64,000 nt of DNA from Bacteroidota bacterium (GTDB lineage Bacteria; Bacteroidota; Bacteroidia; B-17B0; Aurantibacillaceae). Shown in pieces: positions 18,624 through 27,216 of the stretch (positions are counted from its first letter, which is position 1; each line of letters begins with the position of its first letter). Below the pieces are notes generated by a model. That model did no database searches and was not told where the DNA came from. It saw only the letters and a list, made by a program, of their open reading frames with translations. A program made the position numbers and the translations under genes. Location of the stretch: assembly GCA_003153315.1 (NCBI GenBank), contig PLYA01000056.1, forward strand, positions 3,826 through 67,825, in the 5' to 3' direction.

Positions 18624-19856
18624 CTACCTAACAATAACCAACCGTTTATTTACCACCCCCTCATTACTGATAATGCTGATATTATAAACACCCTCAGCTA
18701 AGTCTGTTGCATCAATTAAAAATTGAGGGTTATAAATTATAGCTTGTTTTACTGCGTTGCCATTTATATCATAAAGCGTGTATTGCGTATTGTTATCAAC
18801 ATCTTTAATTTTTAATTCTACATTTATAATCCCTTTAGTTGGGTTGGGATAAATGCTTATGCTATTGTTCTCGCTATAGTGTTCCATACCTGCAACAGCA
18901 ACAGGGCAGCTGTTTGTATTACCTACTACGCAAAATGGGGTTATCGTATAAGAATTCATAGCAGGAAGAACATAATTAGGTAAGCAATTATATGGGTTCG
19001 GATCAATATCTATGGCTGTAATTGAATTGGGAAAGATTGGAAAACAAGATATATTATTATTAAGGCAAAATAAACTTTGAAGTCCATTAGGCAAGGTAGG
19101 AAGACTTGTTAAATTATTAATCATACAATTAATAAAAATTAAAGAATTTGGTAGTGCAGGAAGGCTTGCTAATTGATTATATGCGCAATATATGTAATTA
19201 ACCGAATTAGGTAAAGTAGGGAGACTTGTTAATGAATTTTGCCAACAATCTAGTATCCATAATGAATTGGGTAAAGCAGGAAGGTTTGTTAGTTGATTAT
19301 ATGCGCAGTATAAATCACTAACTGCATTAGGTAAAGCAGGTAGACTCGTTAAAGAATTATAATTGCAACTTAAATAATTTAATGAATTTGGTAATGATGG
19401 AAGGCTTGTCAGTATATTACTATCACAATCTAAAGATTGAAGTAAGTTAGGTAAAGAGGGGAGACTTGTTAAATGATTTGCATTGCAAGACAAGGAATTA
19501 AGCGAGTTGGGTAAAGCAGGAAGACTCGTTAAAGAATTATCTTGGCAAGATAAATTGATGAGTGAATTAGGTAAAGCAGGAAGGTTTGTTAAAGAATTAG
19601 TGCTACAACTTAAATTAGTAAGTGAAGTAAAATATTGAACCCCGCTCAAATTTGTAATACTAAGACCATTAACATTAATATTATGTGTAGTGGTTGTAAC
19701 CAATGTATTGCTTGTGTTTAAAGAATCTCCTTTAAAAGCAGTTGGCACTATAGTTTTTAAGTAGTGTACAAAGTTAGAATCGGGTATAGCTACATATGTT
19801 TGCGCATTTACCTGTTTTATACAAACCAGTAAAGCAATAAGTATAATTTTCCTCAT
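18624..19856 (-). CDS. Leucine-rich-repeat surface protein, T9SS type-A cargo
   Basis: A 410-residue protein with a signal peptide (residues 1-18, ending VNAQ). A short region containing DSNFVHYLKTIVPTAF, typical of LRR caps in Bacteroidota, comes before about ten 21-residue leucine-rich repeats (about 75-290) with the pattern LPALPNSLxxLxCxxNxLTS. Each repeat places one Cys at the same position, giving a Cys ladder. The C-terminus is a T9SS type-A sorting domain (ISIYPNPTKGIINVEL ... NKRLVIVR). It is predicted to be displayed or released at the cell surface for protein or glycan binding. Its upstream region carries an element shared with the gene at 56440-59268. Confidence 0.9.
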   Translation of the reverse strand: MRKIILIALLVCIKQVNAQTYVAIPDSNFVHYLKTIVPTAFKGDSLNTSNTLVTTTTHNINVNGLSITNLSGVQYFTSLTNLSCSTNSLTNLPALPNSLINLSCQDNSLTSLPALPNSLNSLSCNANHLTSLPSLPNLLQSLDCDSNILTSLPSLPNSLNYLSCNYNSLTSLPALPNAVSDLYCAYNQLTNLPALPNSLWILDCWQNSLTSLPTLPNSVNYIYCAYNQLASLPALPNSLIFINCMINNLTSLPTLPNGLQSLFCLNNNISCFPIFPNSITAIDIDPNPYNCLPNYVLPAMNSYTITPFCVVGNTNSCPVAVAGMEHYSENNSISIYPNPTKGIINVELKIKDVDNNTQYTLYDINGNAVKQAIIYNPQFLIDATDLAEGVYNISIISNEGVVNKRLVIVR

Positions 19857-19873
19857 GGTTTATTTATTTCTAT

Positions 19874-19946
19874 CAAATTTAAGCTATTAAGCCAAAAAAT
19901 CCATAAAAACTTTTTAAAAGGTCGTTTTTAACAAAGGAATGGTCAA
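19874..19946 (-). promoter_or_regulatory. Promoter with LytTR-like direct repeat, LRR gene
   Basis: On the minus strand, two ACC half sites start at 19943 and 19922, spaced 21 bp, around a TTTGTTAAAA core and followed by TTAAAAAGTTTTT. The -7 box TAAATTTG (19881 to 19874) begins 41 bp downstream of the proximal half site. The same layout, with the same 21 and 41 bp distances, occurs before the gene at 56440-59268. The match to the known LytTR half site is weak here, but the conserved block is about 40 bp long. Confidence 0.65.
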
Positions 19947-20008
19947 TTCAAAGCTCATTTTAGCATTTTTGGCATAAATAGTGCTTATTGTGTTAACCAT
20001 TATGCTTA

Positions 20009-20071
20009 TTTAGCATAAGGTCATGATAGTTTAGCATAAGAGCATGATAGTTTAGCATATAATCACTATGG
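20009..20071. repeat. Three tandem 21-bp repeats
   Basis: TTTAGCAT recurs at 20009, 20030 and 20051, and the first two units are almost identical over all 21 bp (each ends CATGATAG); the third is diverged. A flanking inverted pair TTATGCT/AGCATAA covers the left edge. The array lies between the LRR gene and the divergent FAD reductase gene. It has the same period as the larger arrays at 24602, 41556 and 59681 but an unrelated sequence. The remainder of the 279-base spacer holds only the two promoters. Confidence 0.75.
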
Positions 20072-20135
20072 TTTACTTAATGGTAACCCTTTGTAACACC
20101 CAAAAACTGTACATTAGTACCGTTGCTTTACTTCT

Positions 20136-21284
20136 ATGACAGAACAGTTTGATGTTATAATTTGCGGTGCCGGACCTGCGGGTACAACCTGTGCGCTTGC
20201 TTTGGGCAATACAGGTTTAAAGGTTGCCTTGGTAGATAAAAACAACTTTCCCCGAGATAAGGTTTGCGGAGATGCTATTGCCGCTTATGTGCCTAAGGTG
20301 CTAAATACCATAAACCCTGCTTATGCTAAGGCTTTGGAAAGCTTTACAGCTAAAGAAAAAGTAAATACCATCAGGGTAGTTAGTCCAAATGAAAAAACAC
20401 TTGACATCAGTTATGGCGAAGATGGTTTTATAAGCATGCGGTTGGAGTTTGATAATTTTCTGTTAGAGCTTGTTAAACAACTACCCAACGTAAAATTGCT
20501 TTTAAACACATCTGTTAAAGATATAGTGATTGATGATAAAGGAGTGGAAGTATATTTGGACTCAAGTCTAAAACTGCAAGCCCAACTAATAATAGGTTGC
20601 GATGGTGAACAGGGCTTGGTACGTAAAAAACTTACCCATACTCAGTTAGACCCCAAGCACCATGCCGCTGCCGTGCGGGCTTATTTTAAAAACGTAAAAA
20701 ATATACCTAAAGCAACCTTCGAGCTGCATTTTCTTAAAGATGTTATACCCGGTTATTTCTGGATATTTCCTCTACCCGATAATCGAGTAAATATAGGTTT
20801 GGGTTTATTAACTAAAACTGTTTCAGAAAGAAAATTAAACCTGCGTAATGAGATGCTTCGTATTATAGAAACCGTTCCTTACCTGAAAGAAAGGTTTGAA
20901 GGGGCCGAAATGATAAGTGATATAAAAGGATATGGCTTGCCTTTGGGTTCGCGCAAAGTATCCATCTCTGGTAACCGATTTATGCTTTGCGGAGATGCGG
21001 CTTCTTTAATAGACCCTTTAACCGGCGAGGGTATCGGACAGGCTATGGTTTCAGGCAGGTATGCAGGTTGGCAGGCTAAAAAGTGCTTTGAACAAAATAA
21101 TTTCTCTGCCACTTTTATGAAACACTATGATAAAACTGTGTATAATAAATTATGGAAAGAGCATCGCCGCAGCTACCTCATCCGGGAACTGCTTATTAAT
21201 AAACCAAAGCTGTTTAACCTTTCGGTAAATCTTATAAGCAACAACAAGTTTCTTTATAATTTAACCAAGAAGGTTTTTAATTAG
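20136..21284 (+). CDS. Geranylgeranyl-reductase-family FAD oxidoreductase
   Basis: A 382-residue flavoprotein. The N-terminal FAD motif is DVIICGAGPAGTTCALAL, followed by VDKNNFPRDKVCGD, a segment characteristic of the geranylgeranyl reductase family. The middle motif is IIGCDGEQGLVRKKL, and the second FAD motif is LCGDAASLIDPLTGEGIGQAM. Family members reduce isoprenoid double bonds in lipids or quinones or act as related oxidoreductases; the substrate cannot be told from sequence. It appears to be transcribed alone, ending at a strong terminator (21386-21441). A possible promoter TACATTAG at 20110-20117, with TTG at 20091-20093, precedes the ATG. Confidence 0.88.
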   Translation: MTEQFDVIICGAGPAGTTCALALGNTGLKVALVDKNNFPRDKVCGDAIAAYVPKVLNTINPAYAKALESFTAKEKVNTIRVVSPNEKTLDISYGEDGFISMRLEFDNFLLELVKQLPNVKLLLNTSVKDIVIDDKGVEVYLDSSLKLQAQLIIGCDGEQGLVRKKLTHTQLDPKHHAAAVRAYFKNVKNIPKATFELHFLKDVIPGYFWIFPLPDNRVNIGLGLLTKTVSERKLNLRNEMLRIIETVPYLKERFEGAEMISDIKGYGLPLGSRKVSISGNRFMLCGDAASLIDPLTGEGIGQAMVSGRYAGWQAKKCFEQNNFSATFMKHYDKTVYNKLWKEHRRSYLIRELLINKPKLFNLSVNLISNNKFLYNLTKKVFN

Positions 21285-21344
21285 CTGAATATTTACAAGA
21301 ATGTTAAATAAGATTCTTTAACATTTTTTAATAGGAGAATTTAT

Positions 21345-21441
21345 TAAATTTGCAATAAGTGAAGGTTAGATTTCTAATCTTTATCAAGCGCATCTTTTAA
21401 GGATTTCGTTGTTGTTTGTTCCTTATCAGGTGCGCTTTTTT
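21345..21441 (+). ncRNA. Intrinsic terminator, possibly ending a short independent RNA
   Basis: A hairpin pairs AAGCGCA (21386-21392) with TGCGCTT (21431-21437), with an inner AAGGA/TCCTT pair, and runs into seven T residues on the plus strand. It can serve as terminator of the FAD reductase gene. However, a -7 box TAAATTTG lies at 21345-21352, between that gene and the hairpin, so a separate RNA of about 85 nt starting near 21358 is possible. Its 5' part can form a small AGATT/AATCT hairpin. No known RNA family is recognised. Confidence 0.45.
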
Positions 21442-21452
21442 TAGTTTCCAAC

Positions 21453-24122
21453 CTAGTTAATAAAAGTCTTAGCCTTTGCAATAGCTGCACTTAAGCCTTC
21501 GGTTTTGCTGCCACCTGCTTGAGCATAGAATACCTGTCCGCCGCCGCCGCCATTAATTTCTTTAGCTACTTCGCGCACAATTTTACCGGCATCTAAACTT
21601 TTATCTTTTACTAAGTTGTCTGATATAATAACCGATATACTTGGCTTACCATTAACCTCAGCGCCAACTACGCAATACAAATTATCAACCTGTGTACGTA
21701 AATCAAACAACAGGTTTTTAATTTCTTCTGCACTATCTAATTCTATTTTCTCGGCAATTAAGCTGATACCATTTACGGTTTGCTTTTTAGTAAGCAAGTC
21801 CTTTTTAAGGTGCTGCGATTTCTCTCTTAAAAAAGCCTGCAATTGTTTTTGCAGCGCATGGTTTTCTTCCAGCATTGTGGTAACACTTTTTACCACATCA
21901 GCAGGGTTCTTTAGCAAGTGCTTTATTTGATGTAACTGCTCTTCCTGATGCTCAAAATATTCTTCTGATTTTACGGAGGTGATAGCCTCTATACGCCTAA
22001 TGCCTGCGGCAACAGCTCCTTCGGATGTAATTTTAAAGTAACCTATTTGTCCGGTTGCGGTAACGTGTGTGCCACCGCAAAGCTCTACAGAATAATTTCT
22101 ATCAAAGGCAACTACACGTACAATGTCTCCATATTTTTCTCCAAACAAAGCCATAGCGCCTGTTTTCTTAGCGTCTTCAATGGCCATCAATTGAGTATCG
22201 GCAGCAATGTTCTCTCGTATTCTTTCGTTTACAATATGCTCTATCTGATGAATTTCTTCTTCGGTAATTTTAGCAAAGTGGGAGAAATCAAAACGCAAAT
22301 ATTGGTCGTTTACCAAACTTCCTTTTTGTTCTACATGTGTTCCTAAAACCATACGCAATGCAGCATGTAATAAATGCGTGGCACTATGGTTATTGGCAAT
22401 TAATCTGCGCCTTTGTTTATCAACATGCGCCATAAACGAAGAAGAAATATTCAAAGGCAATTTATCCGTAAAATGAATGATAATGCCATTCTCTTTCTTG
22501 GTGTCAGTAATAACTATCTTTTCATTAGCACTAATTAAAACTCCTGTATCACCAACCTGCCCACCGCTCTCTGCATAAAAAGGAGTTATGTTAAGTACTA
22601 ATTGAAACTGTTCTTTGTTCTTAGACTTTACTTTTCTGTAACGGGTAATGTAACACTCTGCATCAGTTTCCTCATAACCCACAAACTTTATTTCTCTCCC
22701 TCTATCGGTGTTCCATTGCAAAGCGGTATAAACCCAATCATCTGTGTTTACCTGTGTGGCAGCACGAGAACGATTTTTTTGTTCATCCAAGCAAGCATCA
22801 AATTCTTTCTCGTTAATAGATAAACCATAACCGCGCACAATCAATGATGTTAAATCTAAAGGAAAGCCAAAGGTGTCGTATAATTCAAACACCGTTTTAC
22901 CATCTACAACCTTTTCTTTACCTCCGTTTACAAGTTCTAAACAGATATTATCTATACGACGCAAACCAATATCCAGTGTTTTATAGAAAGCGCTTTCTTC
23001 TTCGCGGATTACTTTTTCAATTAATATCTTTTGTTTCACTAACTCCGGAAAAGCTTCTCCCATGTGAGACGCCAACACAGGAACCAAGCGATATAAGAAA
23101 GGTTCTTTTAACCCTAAGGATTGATAGCCATAACGAATAGCCCTGCGTAAAATACGACGAATAACATAGCCTGCACCTGTGTTGCTTGGCAATTGCCCAT
23201 CAGAGATAGAAAAGGAAATGGCACGTATATGATCCACAATAACCCGAATAGCAATGTTTATTACACGCTGGTTTTTATGATGGTCTTCATCTAAAGGTTT
23301 GTAATGATGTCCACAAAGACTCTCCACCTTTTCAATTAATGCTGCAAAAACATCGGTATCATAAGTAGATTGCTTTTTTTGCAACACCATGCAAAGGCGT
23401 TCAAAGCCCATGCCGGTATCTACATGTTGTTTAGGAAGTTTATGTAAAGAGCCATCAGCCTTACGCTCAAACTCCATAAACACATTGTTCCATATTTCTA
23501 TAACCTGCGAGTGACTTGCATTAACCAATGTTTTGCCATCAATCTTTTTACGGTCTTCATCAGAGCGCATATCGCAATGTATTTCGCTGCAAGGTCCGCA
23601 AGGCCCCTGGTCGCCCATTTCCCAGAAGTTATCTTTTTTGTTGCCTCTTAATATGCGGTCTTCGGCAATGTATTGTTTCCAGCAATCATAAGCCTCCTGG
23701 TCAAAAGCAAGTTTATCATCCGTACTACCTTCAAACACGGTAACGTAAAGACGGTCTTTATCAATCTTGTAAACTTCAGTAAGCAACTCCCAGGCCCAAG
23801 CAATGGCTTCTTTCTTAAAATAATCGCCAAAACTCCAATTACCTAACATCTCAAACATGGTATGGTGGTAGGTATCAACACCTACTTCTTCCAAATCATT
23901 ATGCTTGCCACTTACGCGCAGGCACTTTTGGGTATCGGCAATACGGGGATATTTAATAGGGGCATTGCCTAAAAACAAATCTTTAAATGGAGCCATGCCA
24001 CTGTTGTTAAACATCAGGGTAGGGTCGTTCTTAACCACCATAGGGGCAGAGGGCACAATTTCGTGACCTTTTGATTTAAAGAAGTCTAAAAAGGTTTGTC
24101 GTATTTGGTTGGCGTTCATCAT
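21453..24122 (-). CDS. alaS: Alanyl-tRNA synthetase
   Basis: An 889-residue class II synthetase that charges tRNA-Ala. The catalytic core shows [34 protein letters not shown] and [25 protein letters not shown]. The editing domain has the zinc-binding [11 protein letters not shown] and [13 protein letters not shown] motifs. The C-terminal DHHA1-type domain carries the Gly-rich stretch [16 protein letters not shown]. The length is normal. Two adjacent Met codons (24122 and 24119) are equally good starts. A weak promoter TATCTTCG (24153 to 24146) lies between it and the small RNA terminator upstream. Confidence 0.97.
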   Translation of the reverse strand: MMNANQIRQTFLDFFKSKGHEIVPSAPMVVKNDPTLMFNNSGMAPFKDLFLGNAPIKYPRIADTQKCLRVSGKHNDLEEVGVDTYHHTMFEMLGNWSFGDYFKKEAIAWAWELLTEVYKIDKDRLYVTVFEGSTDDKLAFDQEAYDCWKQYIAEDRILRGNKKDNFWEMGDQGPCGPCSEIHCDMRSDEDRKKIDGKTLVNASHSQVIEIWNNVFMEFERKADGSLHKLPKQHVDTGMGFERLCMVLQKKQSTYDTDVFAALIEKVESLCGHHYKPLDEDHHKNQRVINIAIRVIVDHIRAISFSISDGQLPSNTGAGYVIRRILRRAIRYGYQSLGLKEPFLYRLVPVLASHMGEAFPELVKQKILIEKVIREEESAFYKTLDIGLRRIDNICLELVNGGKEKVVDGKTVFELYDTFGFPLDLTSLIVRGYGLSINEKEFDACLDEQKNRSRAATQVNTDDWVYTALQWNTDRGREIKFVGYEETDAECYITRYRKVKSKNKEQFQLVLNITPFYAESGGQVGDTGVLISANEKIVITDTKKENGIIIHFTDKLPLNISSSFMAHVDKQRRRLIANNHSATHLLHAALRMVLGTHVEQKGSLVNDQYLRFDFSHFAKITEEEIHQIEHIVNERIRENIAADTQLMAIEDAKKTGAMALFGEKYGDIVRVVAFDRNYSVELCGGTHVTATGQIGYFKITSEGAVAAGIRRIEAITSVKSEEYFEHQEEQLHQIKHLLKNPADVVKSVTTMLEENHALQKQLQAFLREKSQHLKKDLLTKKQTVNGISLIAEKIELDSAEEIKNLLFDLRTQVDNLYCVVGAEVNGKPSISVIISDNLVKDKSLDAGKIVREVAKEINGGGGGQVFYAQAGGSKTEGLSAAIAKAKTFIN

Positions 24123-24172
24123 CTATCTATCATTTAATAAGCACACGAAGATAGAAGGAAAATAGGGAAAAG

Positions 24173-24296
24173 AAAAAACCGAGCTATGGATAACTCGGTT
24201 TTCAGGAAGTCCGTCTTGCCCTTGATAAAAAGTAACCGTATCCCATCGTTGCTTAAGCGTTGATGTCGGTGTGTGGAAGACCTTTATCAAATCTCT
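24173..24296 (-). ncRNA. Predicted small RNA with own promoter and terminator
   Basis: On the minus strand a consensus -7 box TATCTTTG (24308 to 24301) is followed by about 120 nt ending in a strong terminator: stem AAAACCGAG/CTCGGTTTT (24202-24194 with 24181-24173), then six T residues. The body folds as a rod: TTGATAAA (24290-24283) pairs with TTTATCAA (24229-24222), ACCG (24270-24267) with CGGT (24238-24235), and CATC (24265-24262) with GATG (24247-24244). No reading frame of note is present. The size and rod shape with an internal bubble recall 6S-type RNAs, but I cannot confirm that. It could also act as an alaS leader, though alaS seems to have its own promoter. Confidence 0.55.
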
Positions 24297-24427
24297 ATAT
24301 CAAAGATAAGGCATTATGCTTTTGCCTATGTTAAGGCAACGTTAAGTTTGTTTTTTGTGCCCTGAAAGATACTAACGTGAAATGAACAGAAAGCAAAAAG
24401 TGTTAACATCTTCTTAATAACGCATGG

Positions 24428-24598
24428 CTACCTTACTATAACCACCCGTTTATTTACCACACCTTCTTTGCCTGAAATGCTAAGGTTATATATACCCTCA
24501 CTAAGGTCTGTTATGTTTAAGGTTAAATGCTTTGTGTTGAATGGTGCTTGCTTTACGGTATTACCCAACATATCAGTTATTGCTTTGGTGTAACGCAG
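24428..24598 (-). pseudogene. Orphan T9SS type-A sorting-domain fragment
   Basis: On the minus strand 56 codons end at TAG (24430-24428) and read ITDMLGNTVKQA ... NITDLSEGIYNLSIS ... GVVNKRVVIVR. This closely matches the last 55 residues of the LRR protein at 18624 (DINGNAVKQA ... DLAEGVYNISI ... GVVNKRLVIVR). The upstream part of such a gene, including the YPNP motif and any cargo domain, is missing; in its place lies the 21-bp array at 24602-24832, through which this frame stays open without a start codon. It is the tail of a lost secreted protein. Confidence 0.8.
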
Positions 24599-24601
24599 AT
24601 T

Positions 24602-24832
24602 AAAGATTTTACAACAAAAGGTAAAGGTTTTGTAACAGGAGTTAAAGGTATTGTAACAGATGTTATAGGTTTCGTAACGGAAGCTAAAGGTTTTGAAACA
24701 AAAGTTAAAGGTTTTGCAACAGAAGCTATAGGTATTGTAACAGATGTTATAGGTTTCGTAACAGAAGTTAAAGGTTTTACAACAAAAGCTATAGGTTTTG
24801 TAACAGAAGTTAAAGGTTTTGTATCTAAAGTA
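24602..24832 (+). repeat. Tandem array of eleven 21-bp units (heptad frame GFVTEVK)
   Basis: Eleven gapless 21-bp units lie in the spacer between degP and alaS. In the plus frame each encodes a heptad of the type KGFVTEV or IGIVTDV. Differences between units are often synonymous in this frame (TTT/TTC, ACA/ACG, GTT/GTA), while Gly at position 2 and Thr at position 5 are nearly constant. The plus frame is open from 24527 to 24952, although its ends run through the antisense of a sorting-domain remnant and a terminator, so only the array itself looks coding-like. Two minus frames are also open. No homology is recognised. The rest of the 773-base spacer holds the small RNA, the sorting-domain tail and the terminator. 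Confidence 0.85.
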
Positions 24833-24842
24833 TCTCCCAACA

Positions 24843-24876
24843 AAAAGCCCCTCTCTTATGCAGAGAAGGGCTTTCT
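24843..24876 (-). terminator. Intrinsic terminator of degP
   Basis: AAAGCCC with TCTC pairs with GAGA and GGGCTTT across a short loop. On the minus strand the stem is followed by a T-run, 20 bp after the degP stop. Some T residues on the plus strand also make it potentially bidirectional. Confidence 0.7.
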
Positions 24877-24895
24877 TATTTCAGTTAGGTTTGGT

Positions 24896-26368
24896 TTACA
24901 TCCCAAAACCGTAGTAAGCATGCATTCCGTTGGGGTAAACACCCTCAATTAAAATACCGCCTGTTTTGCCTTTCATGGCATTATCCACATCGGCAAGGCT
25001 GCTGATTTTCTTTTTATCTATAGAGGTAATGATAAAGCCCTCTTTAACACCGGAAGTAAACAGTTTACCGTTTTTAAGCTCGGTAACCTGCACACCGTTT
25101 TGTATGCCCAGCTTCTTTAAATCAGCTTTGTTTACTTCTTCAAAACTGGCACCCAAAGATGCAATGGTTTTTACTTCTTTAGCTTCTACTTTCTCTTTTT
25201 TAATCACACTCACGTTGCCGTCTTTGTTTTTAAGCACTACCGGCAGGGTTATTTCTTTGTTGCCACGTATAAGGGTAACACCTACTTTATCTCCCGGGCG
25301 GTACTTGCTTATTTGCTCTTGCAAGCCAGATACATTATTAACCTCAAAGCCCTCTACTTTGGTAATTACATCGCCAAGCTGCACTCCGGCTACCTCGGCA
25401 GAACCATTTTCGGTTAAGCCGTTTACATAAACACCTTTTAAATCTTTTAATGATTTTTCTTCGGCCAATTTAGAGTCGATATCTCTGATGCTAACACCAA
25501 TAAAAGCACGTTGCACAGTACCATATTCGGCTAAGTCTGCCACTACTTTCTTTACAATGTTAACCGGAATGGCAAAGGAGTATCCTATGTAAGCCCCATT
25601 TTGACTGGCAATGGCAGAGTTAATACCTATAAGGTCTCCGACCGTGCTAACCAAAGCCCCACCGCTGTTGCCGGGGTTAACGGCAGCATCGGTTTGAAGA
25701 AAAGATTCGATAGGGAACTGACCGTGCGCGGGGTCGTTCTCTAAAATATTAATGTTGCGCCCTTTAGCCGAAATAATACCTGCCGTAATGGTAGATGTTA
25801 AGTTGAAAGGATTACCGATAGCCAAACACCACTCGCCCACTTTTACGTTATCAGAGTTTCCGTAAGCTAAAAATGGCAGGTCTTTTTCTTTAATCCTTAG
25901 CAAAGCCAAATCAGTTTGGGGGTCAGCACCTACCAGCTCGGCAGTATAGGTACGTTTATCGTTTAAGATAACCTCTATTTTATCCGCATCGGCTATTACG
26001 TGGTTGTTGGTTACTATATAACCGTCTTTATTAATAATAACCCCCGAACCGCTACCTTGTTGTATGCGTGGCTGCTGTGGTTGCCCGTAAAAGAACTGAT
26101 GGAACGGGTCATAATTCAGTTGGTTATATTTCTGTTCCATTTGGGTGGTAACGTGCACCACCGCGTTTACCGATGCTTCAGCTGCGCCTGTAAAATCAGG
26201 TGCTGAAGAAGAAATAGCATTAGAGGAGGACGTGAACCGAACCGGTGCATTATTAATTGTTTGATGATTGGCAGCAAAGTCATCTTGTTTAAAAAACTTT
26301 TGCTGAACATAAAGTGCGGAAGCTCCACCTATGGAAGCAACCAGCAAGGTTGACAATAGCTTTTTCAT
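24896..26368 (-). CDS. degP: DegP/HtrA periplasmic serine protease
   Basis: A 490-residue Do-type protease and chaperone for misfolded envelope proteins. An N-terminal signal or anchor (residues 5-22) precedes the trypsin-like domain with the full catalytic triad: His123 in TNNHVIAD, Asp153 in PQTDLALLRI and Ser235 in NPGNSGGAL. Two PDZ domains follow (about 290-375 and 400-490), the first with the carboxylate-binding region FIGVSIRDID. The length and domain order match DegP. It is transcribed alone on the minus strand, ending at the terminator 24843-24876. In a T9SS-rich organism it would serve quality control of exported proteins. Confidence 0.95.
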   Translation of the reverse strand: MKKLLSTLLVASIGGASALYVQQKFFKQDDFAANHQTINNAPVRFTSSSNAISSSAPDFTGAAEASVNAVVHVTTQMEQKYNQLNYDPFHQFFYGQPQQPRIQQGSGSGVIINKDGYIVTNNHVIADADKIEVILNDKRTYTAELVGADPQTDLALLRIKEKDLPFLAYGNSDNVKVGEWCLAIGNPFNLTSTITAGIISAKGRNINILENDPAHGQFPIESFLQTDAAVNPGNSGGALVSTVGDLIGINSAIASQNGAYIGYSFAIPVNIVKKVVADLAEYGTVQRAFIGVSIRDIDSKLAEEKSLKDLKGVYVNGLTENGSAEVAGVQLGDVITKVEGFEVNNVSGLQEQISKYRPGDKVGVTLIRGNKEITLPVVLKNKDGNVSVIKKEKVEAKEVKTIASLGASFEEVNKADLKKLGIQNGVQVTELKNGKLFTSGVKEGFIITSIDKKKISSLADVDNAMKGKTGGILIEGVYPNGMHAYYGFGM

Positions 26369-26502
26369 GTTTTTATATTTTTGGTTTAAATGCTTAACGC
26401 AAATTTCTTGCCAAAATTTTAAAAGTCATTATGTTTTAACATTGCTTAACTATTAGTCCCTTAAAAGTAAATAATTTCTTAATTTTACTGAAATTTTTTC
26501 AG

Positions 26503-27180
26503 TTGCAGTTCAGACAAAAAGTCCCCGTTTTTATTTTTGGCGTATCAGTTGGCTTGTTGATAGGCTGCCTTTTTTTCCTTTTTAAGCTAGATACATACAT
26601 ACGCAACTTTAACCTCTCTTTACTAAATCAAAAACAAAATGTGAGCGAGCAGGTTATCTCTCCAAAAAAGGAAGAGAGCGATATTCAGACTAAAGATAAT
26701 AATACCTATAAAGCTAAAGCCGAAGTAAAAAAGGAAAGCAATATTCCTTCAAAAAACGTATCGCTTATTTCTATGAATGATATAACCGATTCTTCTTATG
26801 TAAACAGCGAGAATTATCAGGTGCTTAAAGAGGAATTAATAAGCGTAAAAAACCTTTACGTAAAAACACTTACCCCTGAAGAAAAGACAAGTTCTGCCGA
26901 CTCTTTGGCAGCTTCTCTAGCAGGAGTTACCAATCCGCCTAAGGAAGAGTTTTTTATGATAGAATTCTGGAAAACCCCACTTAACTCTAAAGGATATAAA
27001 ATGACACGTAGTCGTTTACTAATATATGGTTACCCTGAAAAGACTGACTTAGCTTTGGTAAAACGTGACGATAATTATTACTTACGCAACAATAAAATGT
27101 TTTATCGCCTAAGTTATTCTTCTGAATTTAAACCTATGGAACACAGCAGCGAAAGTGAAGTAGCCGGTATGTTCCATTAA
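26503..27180 (+). CDS. Membrane-anchored protein of unknown function
   Basis: A 225-residue protein with a single N-terminal membrane segment (about residues 9-27, VFIFGVSVGLLIGCLFFLF) after a short basic start, then a Lys/Glu-rich linker (about 40-80) and a predicted beta-rich periplasmic domain. The start is TTG at 26503; no ATG occurs before the membrane segment, and a promoter-like TAATTTTA (26480-26487) ends 15 bp upstream, which supports it. No motif is recognised. It lies head-to-head with degP and 36 bp before the helicase gene. Confidence 0.75.
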   Translation: MQFRQKVPVFIFGVSVGLLIGCLFFLFKLDTYIRNFNLSLLNQKQNVSEQVISPKKEESDIQTKDNNTYKAKAEVKKESNIPSKNVSLISMNDITDSSYVNSENYQVLKEELISVKNLYVKTLTPEEKTSSADSLAASLAGVTNPPKEEFFMIEFWKTPLNSKGYKMTRSRLLIYGYPEKTDLALVKRDDNYYLRNNKMFYRLSYSSEFKPMEHSSESEVAGMFH

Positions 27181-27216
27181 TTTGCCTTACTTTAGCTTCC
27201 GTTACAAAAAACACGC

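Noticed and set aside
18624-19856. LRR gene as a member of the 21-bp array class
   Set aside because: Its repeat period is 63 bp (21 residues) in a normal structured coding gene with a signal peptide and sorting domain; the shared number is a coincidence of units.
24527-24952. A single protein gene of 141 codons
   Set aside because: Its first part is antisense to the T9SS tail and its last part runs through the degP terminator and stop; only the array portion looks coding-like.
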